Assembly: GCA_035548175.1 (NCBI GenBank)
Contig: DASZTO010000023.1
Location: 1-64,000, forward strand
Reading direction: 5' to 3'
Length of the DNA: 64,000 nt
From: CALCHA01 sp035548175
GTDB taxonomy: Bacteria; Planctomycetota; Phycisphaerae; WQYP01
Shown: positions 16,588 to 25,355 of the stretch, one piece after another
How the letters are laid out: every line of letters begins with the position of its first letter
How positions within the stretch are numbered: position 1 is the stretch's first letter
Program-made: the position numbers and the translations under genes
Notes under the pieces: model-generated
The model's input: the letters and a program-made list of their open reading frames with translations, nothing else
Databases searched by the model: none
What the model was told of the DNA's origin: nothing

Positions 16588-18444
16588 ATGGCGCTCAACA
16601 TCGTCAACGAGGAGGACACCTTCCAGGCGGGTATCGTCGCCCAGCGCACCGGCAAGCTCGCCGAGGCCCAGCAGCATTATCAGCAGGTCCTGCGCATGAA
16701 CCCGCGCCGCGCCGCCGCCTACCAGAACCTCGGCATCCTCGCTTTTCAGGTCGGCCGCTTCGAAGACTCGATCAAACTCCTCGAAAAGGCCCGCGAACTC
16801 GGTCTCGAAACGCCCGGTCTCTTCTGCGGCATGGGCGACGCTTATGCCGTCACGAACCGCTGGGAGGAAGCTCTCGCCTGGTATCAGAAGGCCATGGACG
16901 CCGATCCCCAGGCCGCCGGCGCTTACAACAACGCCGGCGCCGTCCTCCTCAAGCTCGGCCGCGTCGGCGAAGCCGTCGCCGCCTGGGAAGAAGTCGTCGC
17001 CCTCGCGCAAAAATCCGAAGCCCGGGAGCCCGAAGGCAGCCCCCGCGCCGCCGCCTTCCGCCGCTTCGCCGCCGCCGCTTACAACAACCTCGGCGAGGCC
17101 TATCTCCAGCGAGGCTCTCTCGATCTCGCCCGCGAAAACCATCAGCGTGCCCTCGATTCCTGCCCCACCTTCGCTCCCGCCCACAGCAATCTCCTGCGCG
17201 ACACGCTTTATGCCCCCGATATTGATGACCTGGATGTGATCGCCTCCCATGATGCCTGGTGGGACCAGCACACCGCCGGCATCGTTCCCGTGTCCCCGCA
17301 GCGCGACCGCTCGCCAGACCGCAAACTCCGCGTCGGTTTCGTCTCCGGCAACTTTTACGAGCACGCACTCTTCCATTTCCTCCTGCCCCTCTTCGAACGC
17401 CATGATCGCGAGCAGCTCGAATTCATCGGTTACTCCAACGTCCGCCAGCCCGACGAGTGGACCCTCAAGCTCATCGCCCACTGCGAAGGCGGCTGGCGAA
17501 ATATCGTCGGCCTCGCCGATGAGTCCGCCGCACGCATGATCGATGATGACCGCGTGGATATCCTCATCGATCTCTCCGGACACACCGCCGATCATCGCCT
17601 CGCCCTCTTCGCCCATCGCCCCGCGCCCATCCAGGCGACGTGGCTCGGCTATCCGCTCACGCTCGGCGGACCCATCGACTATCGGCTGGCCGATCCTTTC
17701 GCCGATGACGCGGATGCCCAGTCGCAATACGCCGAAAGGCTGGTGCGCCTGCCGCGCACCGGCTGGTGCTATCGGCCGCCGCAAGCCATGGCCGACGTCG
17801 ACGTGCCCGTGACGCCGCCGGTGCTGCGCGGAAAGCCCGGCGAGCGGCCCTTCACGTTCGGCGCCTTCGCCGGCTGCCCGCGCATCTCTGATGAGGCCGT
17901 GCGCCTCTGGGCCGGAGCACTCAATGCCGTGCCCCACTCGAGGCTTTTTCTCAAGGCCCGCCCGATGGACGACCGAGAAACCCGCCGCGCCTTTCGCGCA
18001 CGCTTCGCCGCACATGGCATTGACGCCGAACGCCTCACCTTCCTCGTCCGCCAGCCCGCCCTCAAGGACCACCTGATCTGGTACCGCAAAATCGACGTGA
18101 TGCTCGACACCATGCCCTTCTCCGGCCTGGCCAATACATGCGACGCCCTGTGGCTTGGGGTGCCGGTGATCAGCTTCGCCGGGCGCACCGCGCGCATGCG
18201 GACCGGTGCGTCGCTGCTCACGCAGCTCGGGCTGGAGAAGCTGGTCGCACACAGCGAGACGGGCTTCGTGCACCGCGCGGCGCAGCTCGCCAAGGATTTG
18301 CCGCTGCTCGAAAAACTGCGCGCCGCGTTGCGCCGCCGGATGGAAAAATCGCCGCTGCGCGATGAGGCGGCATTTGCGGGCGATTTCGCGACCGCCCTGC
18401 GCGGCATGTGGCGCGCCTGGTGCGCCGACGGAGGCGCCGCCTGA
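16588..18444 (+). CDS. TPR/SPINDLY-type O-linked glycosyltransferase, copy 1
   Basis: A 618-residue protein. Residues 1 to about 215 are tetratricopeptide repeats (for example AYQNLGILAFQVGRFEDSIK, AYNNAGAVLLKLGRVGEAV). Residues about 245-610 form the O-GlcNAc-transferase-like catalytic region of GT41: LRVGFVSGNFYEHALFHFLLP, VDILIDLSGHTADHRLALFA, APIQATWLGYPLTLG, a second Rossmann half and LANTCDALWLGVPVISFAGRT. These proteins transfer a sugar to protein Ser/Thr in the cytosol; donor and targets here are unknown. Its stop overlaps the start of copy 2 by one base (TGATG). Confidence 0.9.
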   Translation: MALNIVNEEDTFQAGIVAQRTGKLAEAQQHYQQVLRMNPRRAAAYQNLGILAFQVGRFEDSIKLLEKARELGLETPGLFCGMGDAYAVTNRWEEALAWYQKAMDADPQAAGAYNNAGAVLLKLGRVGEAVAAWEEVVALAQKSEAREPEGSPRAAAFRRFAAAAYNNLGEAYLQRGSLDLARENHQRALDSCPTFAPAHSNLLRDTLYAPDIDDLDVIASHDAWWDQHTAGIVPVSPQRDRSPDRKLRVGFVSGNFYEHALFHFLLPLFERHDREQLEFIGYSNVRQPDEWTLKLIAHCEGGWRNIVGLADESAARMIDDDRVDILIDLSGHTADHRLALFAHRPAPIQATWLGYPLTLGGPIDYRLADPFADDADAQSQYAERLVRLPRTGWCYRPPQAMADVDVPVTPPVLRGKPGERPFTFGAFAGCPRISDEAVRLWAGALNAVPHSRLFLKARPMDDRETRRAFRARFAAHGIDAERLTFLVRQPALKDHLIWYRKIDVMLDTMPFSGLANTCDALWLGVPVISFAGRTARMRTGASLLTQLGLEKLVAHSETGFVHRAAQLAKDLPLLEKLRAALRRRMEKSPLRDEAAFAGDFATALRGMWRAWCADGGAA

Positions 18445-20243
18445 TGGGCCTGAACATCGCCAATGCCCAGGAGCTCCTGGCCCGCGGAATCGCGCTCCAC
18501 CAGGCCGGCAGGCTGGCCGAGGCCGAGCAATGTTATCGAGCCGCGGGTCGTATCAACCCGGAGCATCCCGGCGTTTACGGGGCGCTGGGCGTGCTGGCGC
18601 TGCAGGTGGGCCATCCCGAAAAGGCCGAACCCCTTCTTCGCGAGGCCTTGCAGCGCGGCGTCGATCCGCATTTGTGGTGTACCCTCGGCGACGTCTATGC
18701 GACGCTCGGTCGCGGCGATGAGGCGCTCAAGTGCTATGAGGATGCGCGCAAGCTCGATCCGGAATGGTTGCCGGCCTACAACAATGCGGCGGTCACCCTG
18801 CTGCTGGCCGGAAGGGTCGCCGAGGCAATGGCCTTTTATGAAATGTCCATCGACAAGGCCATTCGGCGCGGCGATCCCGCATCCCTCAAGGTGGCCGGCG
18901 AGGCGTCGAGCAATCTGAGCGAATCCTGCATCCAGCAGGGCCAATACCATCGAGCCCGGGCGCACCAGCTGCGCGCCATCGAGCTGTGTCCCCGCCACGC
19001 CGGCATCGGCAGCAATCTTCTGCGGGCCATGGCGTGCGGCGGATTCGACGATCCGCGCGAGGTATTCGACGCGCACCAACGCTGGTGGCAAACCTACACC
19101 GCCGCCATCACGCCGCTGCCGGCTCGCCGCGACCCAGACCCCGATCGCCCGCTGCGCATCGGCTTCGTCTCGCCGGATTTCCGATACCATTCCGTGGCCC
19201 ATTTTCTCTTTCCGCTTTTCGAACGCCACGATCCGACGCGTTTCGCTTTCCACTGCTATTCCGAATCGGCACGCGAGGATGACTACACCGTCCGACTGGC
19301 CAAGTCCGTCGACGGATGGCGCAAAATCGTCGGTAAGTCCGACCGTGACGCGGCGGCGCTGATCGACGCGGACCAGATTGATGTCCTCGTAGACCTCGCA
19401 GGACATACCGGTGGCAATCGCATGCCGCTGTTCGCCTATCGCGCCGCGCCGGTGCAGGTCACGTGGCTGGGTTATCCCGCGACCACCGGGGGCAGCGTCA
19501 TCGACTATCGCATCACGGATGCGGTCGCCGATCCGCCGGGGATGACGGACGATCAATTCGTCGAAAAACTCTGGCGGCTGGATCGGCCGGCGTGGTGCTT
19601 TCGTCCGCCTGCGGATGTGCCGGCGGTGGCGTCGCTGCGGGATCGTAGCGATGGGGGCCTGACGTTCGGGTCGTACAACGCGGCGACGAAATACTCCGAT
19701 GCGACGGTGCGGATGTGGGCGAAGGTGCTGCACGCGGCGCCGGGTTCGCGGCTGATTCTGAAGGCGGTGGCGCTGCACGATGAGGAGACGCGCGGCCTGG
19801 TGCGGCAGCGGTTTGCGGAGCAGGGCATTGCGGCGGAGCGATTGATTCTGCGCGGGCCGCAGCCGGATGTGGCGGAGCATCTGGCGAGCTACGGCGAGAT
19901 TGATGTGGCGCTGGACACGTTTCCGTACCACGGGACGACGACGACGTGCGATGCGCTGTGGATGGGCGTGCCGGTGGTGACGCTGGCGGGGCAGACGCAT
20001 CTGTCGCGAGTCGGGGTGAGCCTGCTGACGGCGGCGGGGCTGGAGGAGCTGATTGCCCGGAGCGAGGAGGCGTTTGTCGAGCTGGCGGTTCGGACGGCGG
20101 GGCGGACGGATCTGCGCGGGGCGGGGTTGCGGGAGCGGGTGGAGAAATGTCCGTGGCGCGATGAGGCGGGCTTTGCGCGGGATTTCCAGCGGGCGCTTCG
20201 CGCGATGTGGCGGGCGTGGTGTGGAACGGTCCGCGGCGGTTAG
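18444..20243 (+). CDS. TPR/SPINDLY-type O-linked glycosyltransferase, copy 2
   Basis: A 599-residue paralogue of the preceding gene with the same order of TPR units then GT41 catalytic region: LRIGFVSPDFRYHSVAHFLFP, IDVLVDLAGHTGGNRMPLFA, APVQVTWLGYPATTG and TTTCDALWMGVPVVTLAGQTH. The copies have diverged widely outside these motifs, so the duplication is old. In its last third (from about 19,600) codon choice switches to G-ending, strongly purine-rich codons, unlike the first two thirds and unlike copy 1. Its TAG stop overlaps the convergent mnmA stop in the four bases TTAG. Confidence 0.9.
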   Translation: MGLNIANAQELLARGIALHQAGRLAEAEQCYRAAGRINPEHPGVYGALGVLALQVGHPEKAEPLLREALQRGVDPHLWCTLGDVYATLGRGDEALKCYEDARKLDPEWLPAYNNAAVTLLLAGRVAEAMAFYEMSIDKAIRRGDPASLKVAGEASSNLSESCIQQGQYHRARAHQLRAIELCPRHAGIGSNLLRAMACGGFDDPREVFDAHQRWWQTYTAAITPLPARRDPDPDRPLRIGFVSPDFRYHSVAHFLFPLFERHDPTRFAFHCYSESAREDDYTVRLAKSVDGWRKIVGKSDRDAAALIDADQIDVLVDLAGHTGGNRMPLFAYRAAPVQVTWLGYPATTGGSVIDYRITDAVADPPGMTDDQFVEKLWRLDRPAWCFRPPADVPAVASLRDRSDGGLTFGSYNAATKYSDATVRMWAKVLHAAPGSRLILKAVALHDEETRGLVRQRFAEQGIAAERLILRGPQPDVAEHLASYGEIDVALDTFPYHGTTTTCDALWMGVPVVTLAGQTHLSRVGVSLLTAAGLEELIARSEEAFVELAVRTAGRTDLRGAGLRERVEKCPWRDEAGFARDFQRALRAMWRAWCGTVRGG

Positions 20244-21436
20244 TCGGTGACGGTTTCAATCCATGCCCCTCCCAGAATGCGATCGGTCTGTTCGTCGTAA
20301 CAGACGACCGCCTGGCCCGGCGTGATCGCGAGGACGGGATCGTCGAAGCGAACGGTGAGCGTGTCGGGGGCGGTGATGAGGGCGGTGGCGGGGGCGGGCT
20401 CGGAGTTGTAGCGGACCTTGGCGCGGCAGCGGAGGGCGGATTGCGGGCCGTGGGGGTCGCCGGCGAGCCAGTTGACTTCGCGGGCGGTGAGGGAGCGGTG
20501 GAGGAGTTCTTCTTTTTTGCCGATCGTGACGGTGTTTTCGGCGGGGTCGATGCTGGTGACGTAGATGGGGTAGCCGAAGGCGAGGCCGACGCCTTTGCGC
20601 TGGCCGATGGTGAAATGCTGATGGCCGGCATGTTCGCCGAGGGTTTGGCCTGCGGAATCGACGAAGCGTCCGGGGTGCACGCGGTCGGGAGTTTTTTTGG
20701 CGACGAGGCGGGCGTAATCGTTGTCGGGGACGAAGCAGATTTCCTGGGAGTCGGGCTTGTTGAAGACGGGGAGGCCGAGGTCCTGGGCGAGCTGGCGGAC
20801 GGCGGATTTTTCGAGATCGCCGATGGGCAGGAGCATGCGCGGGAGCTCATCGCGCGGGACGCCGAAGAGGACGTAGGACTGGTCTTTTTTGGGGTCGAGG
20901 CCGCGAAGGAGGTGGGTTTCGCCGGTGGCGGGATCGACGGCGGTGCGGGCATAGTGGCCGGTGGCGACGTAATCGGCGCCGATGGCTTTGGCGTAGCGGG
21001 AGAGCTTGCCGAACTTGAGGTATTCGTTGCAGCGGACGCAGGGATTGGGGGTGCGGCCGGCGTTGTACTCGCGGACGAAGTAATCGATGATGCCGCCGAA
21101 ATCGTGCTGGAAATTGAGGGCGTAGAAGGGGATGTCGAGGAGTCCTGCGACGTAGCGTGCGTCGGCGGCGTCGGAGGTGGAGCAGCAGCCCTGCTTGTGA
21201 TTGCCCATTGCCGATTGCCCGTTGCCGATTTGGGCGAGGTGGGCGGCGCGTTTTTCGGGGGAGCAGGCGATGAGGTCGAGGTCGGCGTCGGTGAGGTCGG
21301 CGGGATCGTTGCCGGACCCCCCCAGGCGCATGAAGACGCCGACGCAGTCGTGGCCTTGGCGCTGGAGGAGCGCGGCGGCGACGGAGGAATCGACTCCTCC
21401 GGACATGGCGACAACGACTTTTTTGCGCGGCGGCAT
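20240..21436 (-). CDS. mnmA: tRNA-uridine 2-sulfurtransferase MnmA
   Basis: MnmA adds sulphur to U34 of tRNA Lys, Glu and Gln in the cytosol. The 398-residue protein has the PP-loop SGGVDSS, the catalytic Cys in TPNPCVRCN and the partner Cys in SQEICFV, GHYAR and the C-terminal beta-barrel. It is longer than typical because of an insert of about 35 residues before the KQGCCS segment. Part of that insert (IGNGQSAMGN) is encoded by four heptamer repeats. The start at 21436 begins the conserved MPPRKKVVVAMSGGVDSS. The window also holds a tRNA-Glu, one of the substrates of this enzyme in other bacteria. Confidence 0.95.
   Translation of the reverse strand: MPPRKKVVVAMSGGVDSSVAAALLQRQGHDCVGVFMRLGGSGNDPADLTDADLDLIACSPEKRAAHLAQIGNGQSAMGNHKQGCCSTSDAADARYVAGLLDIPFYALNFQHDFGGIIDYFVREYNAGRTPNPCVRCNEYLKFGKLSRYAKAIGADYVATGHYARTAVDPATGETHLLRGLDPKKDQSYVLFGVPRDELPRMLLPIGDLEKSAVRQLAQDLGLPVFNKPDSQEICFVPDNDYARLVAKKTPDRVHPGRFVDSAGQTLGEHAGHQHFTIGQRKGVGLAFGYPIYVTSIDPAENTVTIGKKEELLHRSLTAREVNWLAGDPHGPQSALRCRAKVRYNSEPAPATALITAPDTLTVRFDDPVLAITPGQAVVCYDEQTDRILGGAWIETVTD
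21200..21227 (+). repeat. Four heptamer repeats inside mnmA
   Basis: ATTGCCC-ATTGCCG-ATTGCCC-GTTGCCG, 28 bases with a period of seven. A fifth diverged unit may follow. On the mnmA strand it reads GGCAATC-like units and codes part of an insertion between the ATP-binding region and the KQGCCS segment. Confidence 0.8.
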
Positions 21437-21505
21437 GGGTGATCCTTGATGGCTTCGCGTTTGGGCGAACAGGTCATTATACGGGGCGTGACGGGGGGGA
21501 TGTGA

Positions 21506-21533
21506 ATGAGCAACGACCAACGGAAAATGACAA
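21506..21533 (+). repeat. Heptamer repeat tract upstream of mnmA
   Basis: ATGAGCA-ACGACCA-ACGGAAA-ATGACAA, with a period of seven bases and each unit starting A-(T/C)-G. It resembles the heptanucleotide repeats described in cyanobacteria and lies about 70 bases upstream of mnmA. Confidence 0.55.
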
Positions 21534-21710
21534 ATGGGGCGGACGCGCGGGAAGAATGTGGGGTTTTGCTCGTAGATTTTGAAGTTTTTGCAAAAAACGT
21601 TGAGTTTTTGCCGTTGTGTCTTTTGCGGATTGAGGTTTTTGTGCTTGTGTATGAGGTTTTTGGTGGAATTCGACACACCGCCTCTCCCCCTCCGCGGCCG
21701 ACGACGGAAA

Positions 21711-21743
21711 CACGAAGTCACGAAGAGGTGAAGGACCACGAAG
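21711..21743 (+). repeat. CACGAAG repeat cluster
   Basis: CACGAAG occurs at 21711-21717, 21719-21725 and 21737-21743. It is of the same type as the larger cluster at 37,579-37,790. Confidence 0.7.
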
Positions 21744-22050
21744 TTTTTTTGGGATTTGGTCATAGCGCAGTGTTCCTTCTTGTCTATAGAGGGGAGTCGC
21801 GCCCAGTTTGTGCGCACACAGCTTTACGAAAATGTGGGTAAGAGGTTTTGGGGGCGGGGGTTGGGGCGGGAATTTTTTGCGGCGAATGCGCGCGTTACTT
21901 GCCAAGTTGTGCGCGCGGGGTGCACACATTGCGTCGACTTGGCTGCGTCCCCGTCTTTCGGGCAGGGAAGGTGATGCACGAATGTGAGGCGTGTTGATTA
22001 TACTCTGGGCCATATGAGGTGCGCGACGTCATGTGAATTGGGAGGCGGCG

Positions 22051-22548
22051 ATGAAACGTGCGATTGTGATGGTTGTGGCGTTGTTGTTGACCGGGTCGAC
22101 GGCGCTGGGCATCAAGGTGACGCTGTTTTCGGATACGCCGCGATTTGCGAAGATCATGAAGGACGTTGTCATCGCGACGTGCGATCGGGCGCATCCGGAG
22201 ACGCATTATGGGGATGGGTTGCATCCGGTGGAGGTGACGGTTCAGCGGGTGTTGAAGGGGACCTCCGCGGTGGGGGCCATGAAGATTGCGACGATTTACG
22301 CGATGGAGCCAGGGAAGCGGTATTTGCTGGCGAGCCTTGGGGGATCGGTGGGTGGGATTACATTTCTGGCGGTTCCGGGGCTTTCGGTGGTGGAGATTCC
22401 CGAGGGGTTTGATCTTTCGAAGCTGGAAGGCAGGACGCTGGAGGAGCAGCTTCAACTGATTCTTGCGGCGCGCAAGGCGGCGGTTGAGCAGGAGGAGCAG
22501 GCGCTCAAAGCGGAGGAGGCGTTGTTGGAGAAGGCGATGCAGAAGTAG
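22051..22548 (+). CDS. Secreted protein of unknown function
   Basis: A 165-residue protein with an N-terminal signal peptide (about residues 1-20, MKRAIVMVVALLLTGSTALG). The middle domain is probably beta-rich (PVEVTVQRVLKGTSAVGAMK, RYLLASLGGS) and the tail is a long charged helix (LAARKAAVEQEEQALKAEEA). The pattern of ATCDRAHPETHYGDG followed by VEVTVQRVLKG recalls secreted domains that annotate only as DUFs. The ATG at 22051 is chosen over a GTG at 22033 because GGGAGG lies just upstream. It is convergent with the ECF sigma gene. Confidence 0.75.
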   Translation: MKRAIVMVVALLLTGSTALGIKVTLFSDTPRFAKIMKDVVIATCDRAHPETHYGDGLHPVEVTVQRVLKGTSAVGAMKIATIYAMEPGKRYLLASLGGSVGGITFLAVPGLSVVEIPEGFDLSKLEGRTLEEQLQLILAARKAAVEQEEQALKAEEALLEKAMQK

Positions 22549-22596
22549 GGGCCGAGGAGTACGCGGCGAGCGTGGGAGACAAGCGGAAATTGGAAC

Positions 22597-23970
22597 TCAG
22601 GGGAGGGCGTCGGCGGGGGCGGCGGCGGTGATGTCGGTGGCGAGGGTGGTGATGGTGCGGGGGTCTTTGCCGGAATCGATTTCTTCCATTTTGACGACGC
22701 CGCCGGGCATGTCGGGGGAGATCCAGGTTCGGGTGGTTTCCTGTCCGGACTTGAAGGAGGATTGGAGGATGCGGCAGGCGTATTTTTTGCCGGCGATTTC
22801 GAGGGTTTGGGCGCCCACGTCCCGGGCGCGGGCGAGATCGGCCATGGGGAGCAGGATGCCGTTCCCGCTGACGCGGCCGTCGGGGGTGTACTCGGTGAAG
22901 ACGGCGGGGCTGCCCTGGAATCGGACGGTGACGTCGGCGTTGGCTTGTGCGGGGGCGGCTTTGAGTTGCATGGAGATGCGGATTTTGTCGGGGGCGTTGC
23001 TGATGAGGGTGAAGACGACCTGCATGCTGAGCGGCTGATCGAGGCCGGGCTGGGAGATCTGGGAGGTCATGGTGACGGTGGTGCCGACGGGGAATCTGGA
23101 CCAGAGGTCGTAACCTTTGACGGAGATGGCGGGGCTGGCGGGGGCGGTGGCGGCGCGGACGGGGACAGGAGTTGGGGTGCTGTCGGCGCGAGATTTGGTG
23201 ACGAGGAGGATGCCGGTGGCGGTGACGGCGAGAGCGGCGGCGGTGAGGGCGGAGATCATTTTGGCTTTGGCGGCGAACATCATTTTTGTGGCTCCTTTGG
23301 CAAGAAGGGTTGAATGGAGCGCGGATTTGGCATGGAGTGCGGACAGGACGCTGTCGGCGAGATGGTGAGGGGCGGGAGTTCGGGCCATGAGATGCGGGAG
23401 GTCGACGGCCCCGAGTGTGATGCCAGAGCGGAGGAAGAGGGTGCGGAGTTTTTCGACAGCACGGGTGATGCGCTTTTTGGCGGCGGCTTCGCTGGTGCCG
23501 ATGCGGGCGGCGACTTCGTCGAGCGGGCGTTCCTCGAGGTAGAGGAGGATGAGTGCGGTGCGATCGGTGGTGGCGAGGCGGGCGAGGTGAGCGTCGAGGA
23601 GGGTGCGGGCTTCGCAGAGTTCGTGGGATTGGGCGGACATTTCCATGGCGTTTGCCCTTGCGGATTGAATGGCGGCGCGGGTTTCGCGGACTTGGCGGCG
23701 GCGGTCTGCGCGGCGGGCTTCACGGCAGGCGTAGCGGGTGACGCCGAGGAGCCAGGGGCCCAGGGATTGGCGCGGGGCGATGCGGTGGGCTTTTTGGGAG
23801 AGGATGAGGAAGACGGCCTGGGTGACGTCTTCGGCGGCGGGGGCATTTTGAAGTTGGCGGCGTGCGGCGGCGTAGACGAGGTCGAGGTATTGGCGGACGA
23901 GGGATTCGAAGGCGGCGGCGTCGCGGCGGGCGGTCCAGGCTCGGAGAAGTTGTTGGTCGGTGGTGGGCAT
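22597..23970 (-). CDS. ECF sigma factor fused to a membrane anchor and outer domain
   Basis: A 457-residue protein in three parts. Residues about 20-85 are sigma region 2 (FESLVRQYLDLVYAAARRQL, EDVTQAVFLILSQK). Residues 125-180 are sigma region 4 (DEVAARIGTSEAAAKKRITRA). A single hydrophobic segment at 238-258 follows, then about 190 residues predicted outside the membrane (SRFPVGTTVTMTSQI, KKYACRILQSSFK). Sigma factors are normally soluble; fusion to a membrane and outer part is known in planctomycete ECF groups and suggests control by an envelope signal, perhaps by proteolytic release. No separate anti-sigma factor gene is adjacent. Confidence 0.88.
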   Translation of the reverse strand: MPTTDQQLLRAWTARRDAAAFESLVRQYLDLVYAAARRQLQNAPAAEDVTQAVFLILSQKAHRIAPRQSLGPWLLGVTRYACREARRADRRRQVRETRAAIQSARANAMEMSAQSHELCEARTLLDAHLARLATTDRTALILLYLEERPLDEVAARIGTSEAAAKKRITRAVEKLRTLFLRSGITLGAVDLPHLMARTPAPHHLADSVLSALHAKSALHSTLLAKGATKMMFAAKAKMISALTAAALAVTATGILLVTKSRADSTPTPVPVRAATAPASPAISVKGYDLWSRFPVGTTVTMTSQISQPGLDQPLSMQVVFTLISNAPDKIRISMQLKAAPAQANADVTVRFQGSPAVFTEYTPDGRVSGNGILLPMADLARARDVGAQTLEIAGKKYACRILQSSFKSGQETTRTWISPDMPGGVVKMEEIDSGKDPRTITTLATDITAAAPADALP

Positions 23971-24204
23971 TTACTGATTAACGGCCGCTGAGGGGGAGTT
24001 GGGGACAACGGGGCTGGGAATTTTTCCGGGGCGGGGGACGGGTAAGCGTGGAATGGCGGGGAGGAAAGGGAGGGTTCCGAGGGCCGCGGTGTTTGAAAGA
24101 GGGGCGGGCGCTCGACGGGGAGCGGGTGGGGTTTTACACTTGGGCGACGCGAGGGGCGGCGGGCGGGGATGATTTTTTGTGCGTGTGACGAGACGGGAAT
24201 CGCG

Positions 24205-25344
24205 ATGGATCTGGAAGAGCTTTTGGCGGCGGCGATGGGGGAGTTGCAGGGGGCGGGCGATGCGGCGGCGGTGGAGGCGTTTCGGATCAAGTATCTGGGG
24301 CAGAAGGGGCTGTTGAAGCAGGCGGCGGATCATTTGAAGACGTTGCCGGGGGACCAGAAGCGGGGGTTTGGGCAGCGGATGAACGAGGTGAAGAACGGGA
24401 TCACGGCGGCGTATGAGGAGAAGAAGGCGGCGGTGGAGGCGGGCGGGGGCGGGATCGCGGTGACGGGAGTGGATATAACGGAGCCGGGGAGATTGGCGTT
24501 CAGCGATTACCGGCCGGGGTCGCTGCACATTATCACGCAGACGATCAACGAGCTGACGGCGTTGTTTGCGCGGATGGGGTTCACGGTGGCGGAGGGGCCG
24601 GAGGTGGAGGATGACTTTCATAATTTTGAGGCGTTGAACATACCGAGGATTCATCCGGCGCGGGATCCGCTGGATAATTTTTACCTGGATCGGCTGCGTG
24701 CGGTGGGGGGGGCGAGCGGGGGCATGGCGAGCGGCGGGGCGGCGACGACGGGTGCGGCGGTTGCGGGGGTCGCGGGCGGCGGGGGGGGGAGTGCGGGGGC
24801 GAGCGGGGGGCCGGCGCCGTTTATGTTGCGGAGCCAGACGTCGTCGGTGCAGATACGGGTGATGGAGACGCAGAAGCCGCCGATACGGATCGTGGCGCCG
24901 GGGCGGGTGTATCGGCCGGACACGGTGGATGCGACGCACCTGTTTCAGTTTCACCAGTTGGAGGCGCTGGTGGTGGACAGGGGGATATCGATGGTGGATC
25001 TGCGGACGACGATCGACCAGTTTGCGAAGGCGTATTTCGGGGCGGAGGTGAAGACGCGGATGCGGCCGAGCTTTTTTCCGTTCACGGAGCCTTCGGCGGA
25101 GGTGGACGTCCTGGTGCCGCTGGCGGGGGGCGGCGAGCGGTGGATGGAGATTGGCGGGTGCGGAATGGTGGATCCGAATGTGTTTGCGGCGGTGGGGATC
25201 GATTCGGAGGTGTATACGGGGTGGGCGTTTGGGTTTGGGATCGAGCGACTGATCATGCGGAAGCATCACATTGTGAATGCGGCGGGGGAGCCGGATATAC
25301 GGGTGCTGGTGGAGAATGATTTGAGGTTTTTGCGGCAGTTTTGA
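24205..25344 (+). CDS. pheS: Phenylalanine-tRNA ligase alpha subunit
   Basis: PheS is the catalytic chain of the PheST heterotetramer that charges tRNA-Phe. The 379-residue protein has the N-terminal coiled coil (about 1-80), motif-2 region RVYRPDTVDATHLFQFHQLE, FRPSFFPFTEPSAEVD-type motif and the motif-3 GWAFGFGIERL. An insert of about 44 residues rich in Gly, Ala and Ser (about 163-206) interrupts the catalytic domain between DNFYLD and MLRSQTSSVQIR, where normal enzymes have a short turn. pheT is not adjacent. I start at the ATG at 24205; earlier codons are unrelated to the family. Confidence 0.93.
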   Translation: MDLEELLAAAMGELQGAGDAAAVEAFRIKYLGQKGLLKQAADHLKTLPGDQKRGFGQRMNEVKNGITAAYEEKKAAVEAGGGGIAVTGVDITEPGRLAFSDYRPGSLHIITQTINELTALFARMGFTVAEGPEVEDDFHNFEALNIPRIHPARDPLDNFYLDRLRAVGGASGGMASGGAATTGAAVAGVAGGGGGSAGASGGPAPFMLRSQTSSVQIRVMETQKPPIRIVAPGRVYRPDTVDATHLFQFHQLEALVVDRGISMVDLRTTIDQFAKAYFGAEVKTRMRPSFFPFTEPSAEVDVLVPLAGGGERWMEIGGCGMVDPNVFAAVGIDSEVYTGWAFGFGIERLIMRKHHIVNAAGEPDIRVLVENDLRFLRQF

Positions 25345-25355
25345 GGGGGGGGGGG

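Larger units (their letters stand above)
21437..22050 (+). other. Intergenic region rich in short repeats and T/G runs
   Basis: About 600 bases with no convincing gene between divergent genes. It holds a heptamer tract, three CACGAAG units and several runs of T or G, and it is less GC-rich than its surroundings. A TATACT (21999-22004) near the right end may be the -10 box of the next gene. Open frames on both strands here show no protein-like composition. Confidence 0.6.

Noticed and set aside
17769..20000. A 743-codon minus-strand open frame across the two SPINDLY-type genes
   Set aside because: It is Arg-rich and antisense to conserved glycosyltransferase motifs; an effect of codon bias.
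21437..22050. A small gene upstream of mnmA
   Set aside because: Open frames on both strands are short, overlap repeat tracts and lack start signals and motifs.
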